NCBI GenBank assembly: GCA_009665115.1
Contig: WJXE01000131.1
Location: forward strand, 1-5,515
From: Nitrosopumilales archaeon
Lineage (GTDB): Archaea > Thermoproteota > Nitrososphaeria > Nitrososphaerales > Nitrososphaeraceae
Length of the DNA stretch: 5,515 bases
Direction of reading: 5' to 3'
Made by a program: the position numbers and the translations under genes. The notes under the pieces are model-generated. The model was not told the origin of the DNA, searched no databases, and saw only the letters and a list, made by a program, of their open reading frames with translations. This document shows, in pieces, positions 5,003 through 5,515 of this stretch. The stretch's first letter is position 1. Every line of letters starts with the position of its first letter.

Positions 5003-5515
5003 TCAGTTCTTGATTCTTACTGCAACTTCTTTTATCTGTTCCTTAGTCTCTTTATATCCATCTTGAATTAGCTGTCTGATTGTGGTTTTTGAAAAGTCAA
5101 ATGTCTTGTTTGAAACAGTATGACTGTCGTTCTTTCGCTCCAAACGAACAACAAAATCAACATCTACTCTCCCCTTCAGTAAATCACCATATCTTACTTG
5201 CTTCCCTGTAACAAGATAAACACCCTTAGTTTTCTCAGTCAAAATCTTTTGCAGTGCCTCTTTGCTTGCACCCTTCTCTTCTGCTAATTTAATTAGAGAC
5301 TCTGCGAATGTCGCGAAATCAGACATAAGAACTGCAACATTTTCATCAAATTGTGTTCTGTCATGATATATGATGTCATTCTTTCTGTCAACAACACCGT
5401 CATAGTCAAAAGGAAGATATTCTTGTTTAGCTGGATGAAGATTTATTATAACGTATCTGAGTTTGGGTATATTATTGTCTTCTAATTTCCTCACTCTATG
5501 CCAATATTCTCTGTG
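5003..5515 (-). CDS. Probable patatin-like phospholipase, C-terminal part (cut by window edge)
   Basis: The frame is open from the right edge to the TGA at 5003-5005, giving 170 residues without the true start. A GTG at 5494 lies inside the frame, but the preceding codons (HREYWHR) belong to the same protein. Counting from the edge, the motifs are NLHPAKQ (25-31), DYDGVVDRKNDI (37-48), DRTQFDE (52-58), a long amphipathic helix (59-92), LERKND and a final SNKTFDF-TIRQLIQDGY region. I recognise this order from the C-terminal part of archaeal patatin-like phospholipases, which hydrolyse acyl esters with a Ser-Asp dyad. The GXSXG serine and the DGG aspartate would lie beyond the edge, so catalysis cannot be judged. 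No membrane segment or signal is visible here. The reading frame is certain; the family call is moderate. Confidence 0.8.
   Translation of the reverse strand, partial: HREYWHRVRKLEDNNIPKLRYVIINLHPAKQEYLPFDYDGVVDRKNDIIYHDRTQFDENVAVLMSDFATFAESLIKLAEEKGASKEALQKILTEKTKGVYLVTGKQVRYGDLLKGRVDVDFVVRLERKNDSHTVSNKTFDFSKTTIRQLIQDGYKETKEQIKEVAVRIKN

Overview
The window looks like a stretch of AT-rich archaeal genome, most likely from a soil-type ammonia-oxidising archaeon (Nitrososphaeria, in the Nitrososphaera/Nitrosocosmicus range). Three things point there. Four genes have a TATA-like box A centred 26-27 bases upstream of the start codon, the spacing expected of leaderless archaeal transcripts. Small exported proteins carry signal peptides ending in YA-Q, YG-Q or MA-Q. 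Several proteins resemble families I associate with this group, although no database search was possible. The genus assignment is inference.

Layout from left to right: a secreted protein of unknown function (146-688, minus); a 645-base gap with hairpins and a possible small RNA (795-1439); a secreted Ig-like protein (1440-2027, minus); a divergent intergenic region (2028-2481); a small secreted Asn-rich protein with two cysteines (2482-2835, plus); a 368-base gap with a possible broken small ORF; a short MscS-family mechanosensitive channel (3204-3863, plus); a gap with no convincing gene; a multi-pass membrane protein whose reading frame extends well upstream of its only usable start codon (4342/4540-4833, plus); and the C-terminal part of a probable patatin-like phospholipase running off the right edge (5003-5515, minus).

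All complete products are exported or membrane-embedded, so the window is an envelope-related set rather than a pathway. The genes are separated by wide gaps, on both strands, and four have their own promoter, so they look like independent transcription units. No rRNA, tRNA, CRISPR array, insertion sequence or defence system was recognised. The most notable points are the missing start codon of the membrane gene, overlapping mutually exclusive hairpins inside its 5' part, the channel that lacks the usual C-terminal vestibule domain, and a promoter-plus-terminator pair with no gene between them at about 1073-1271.
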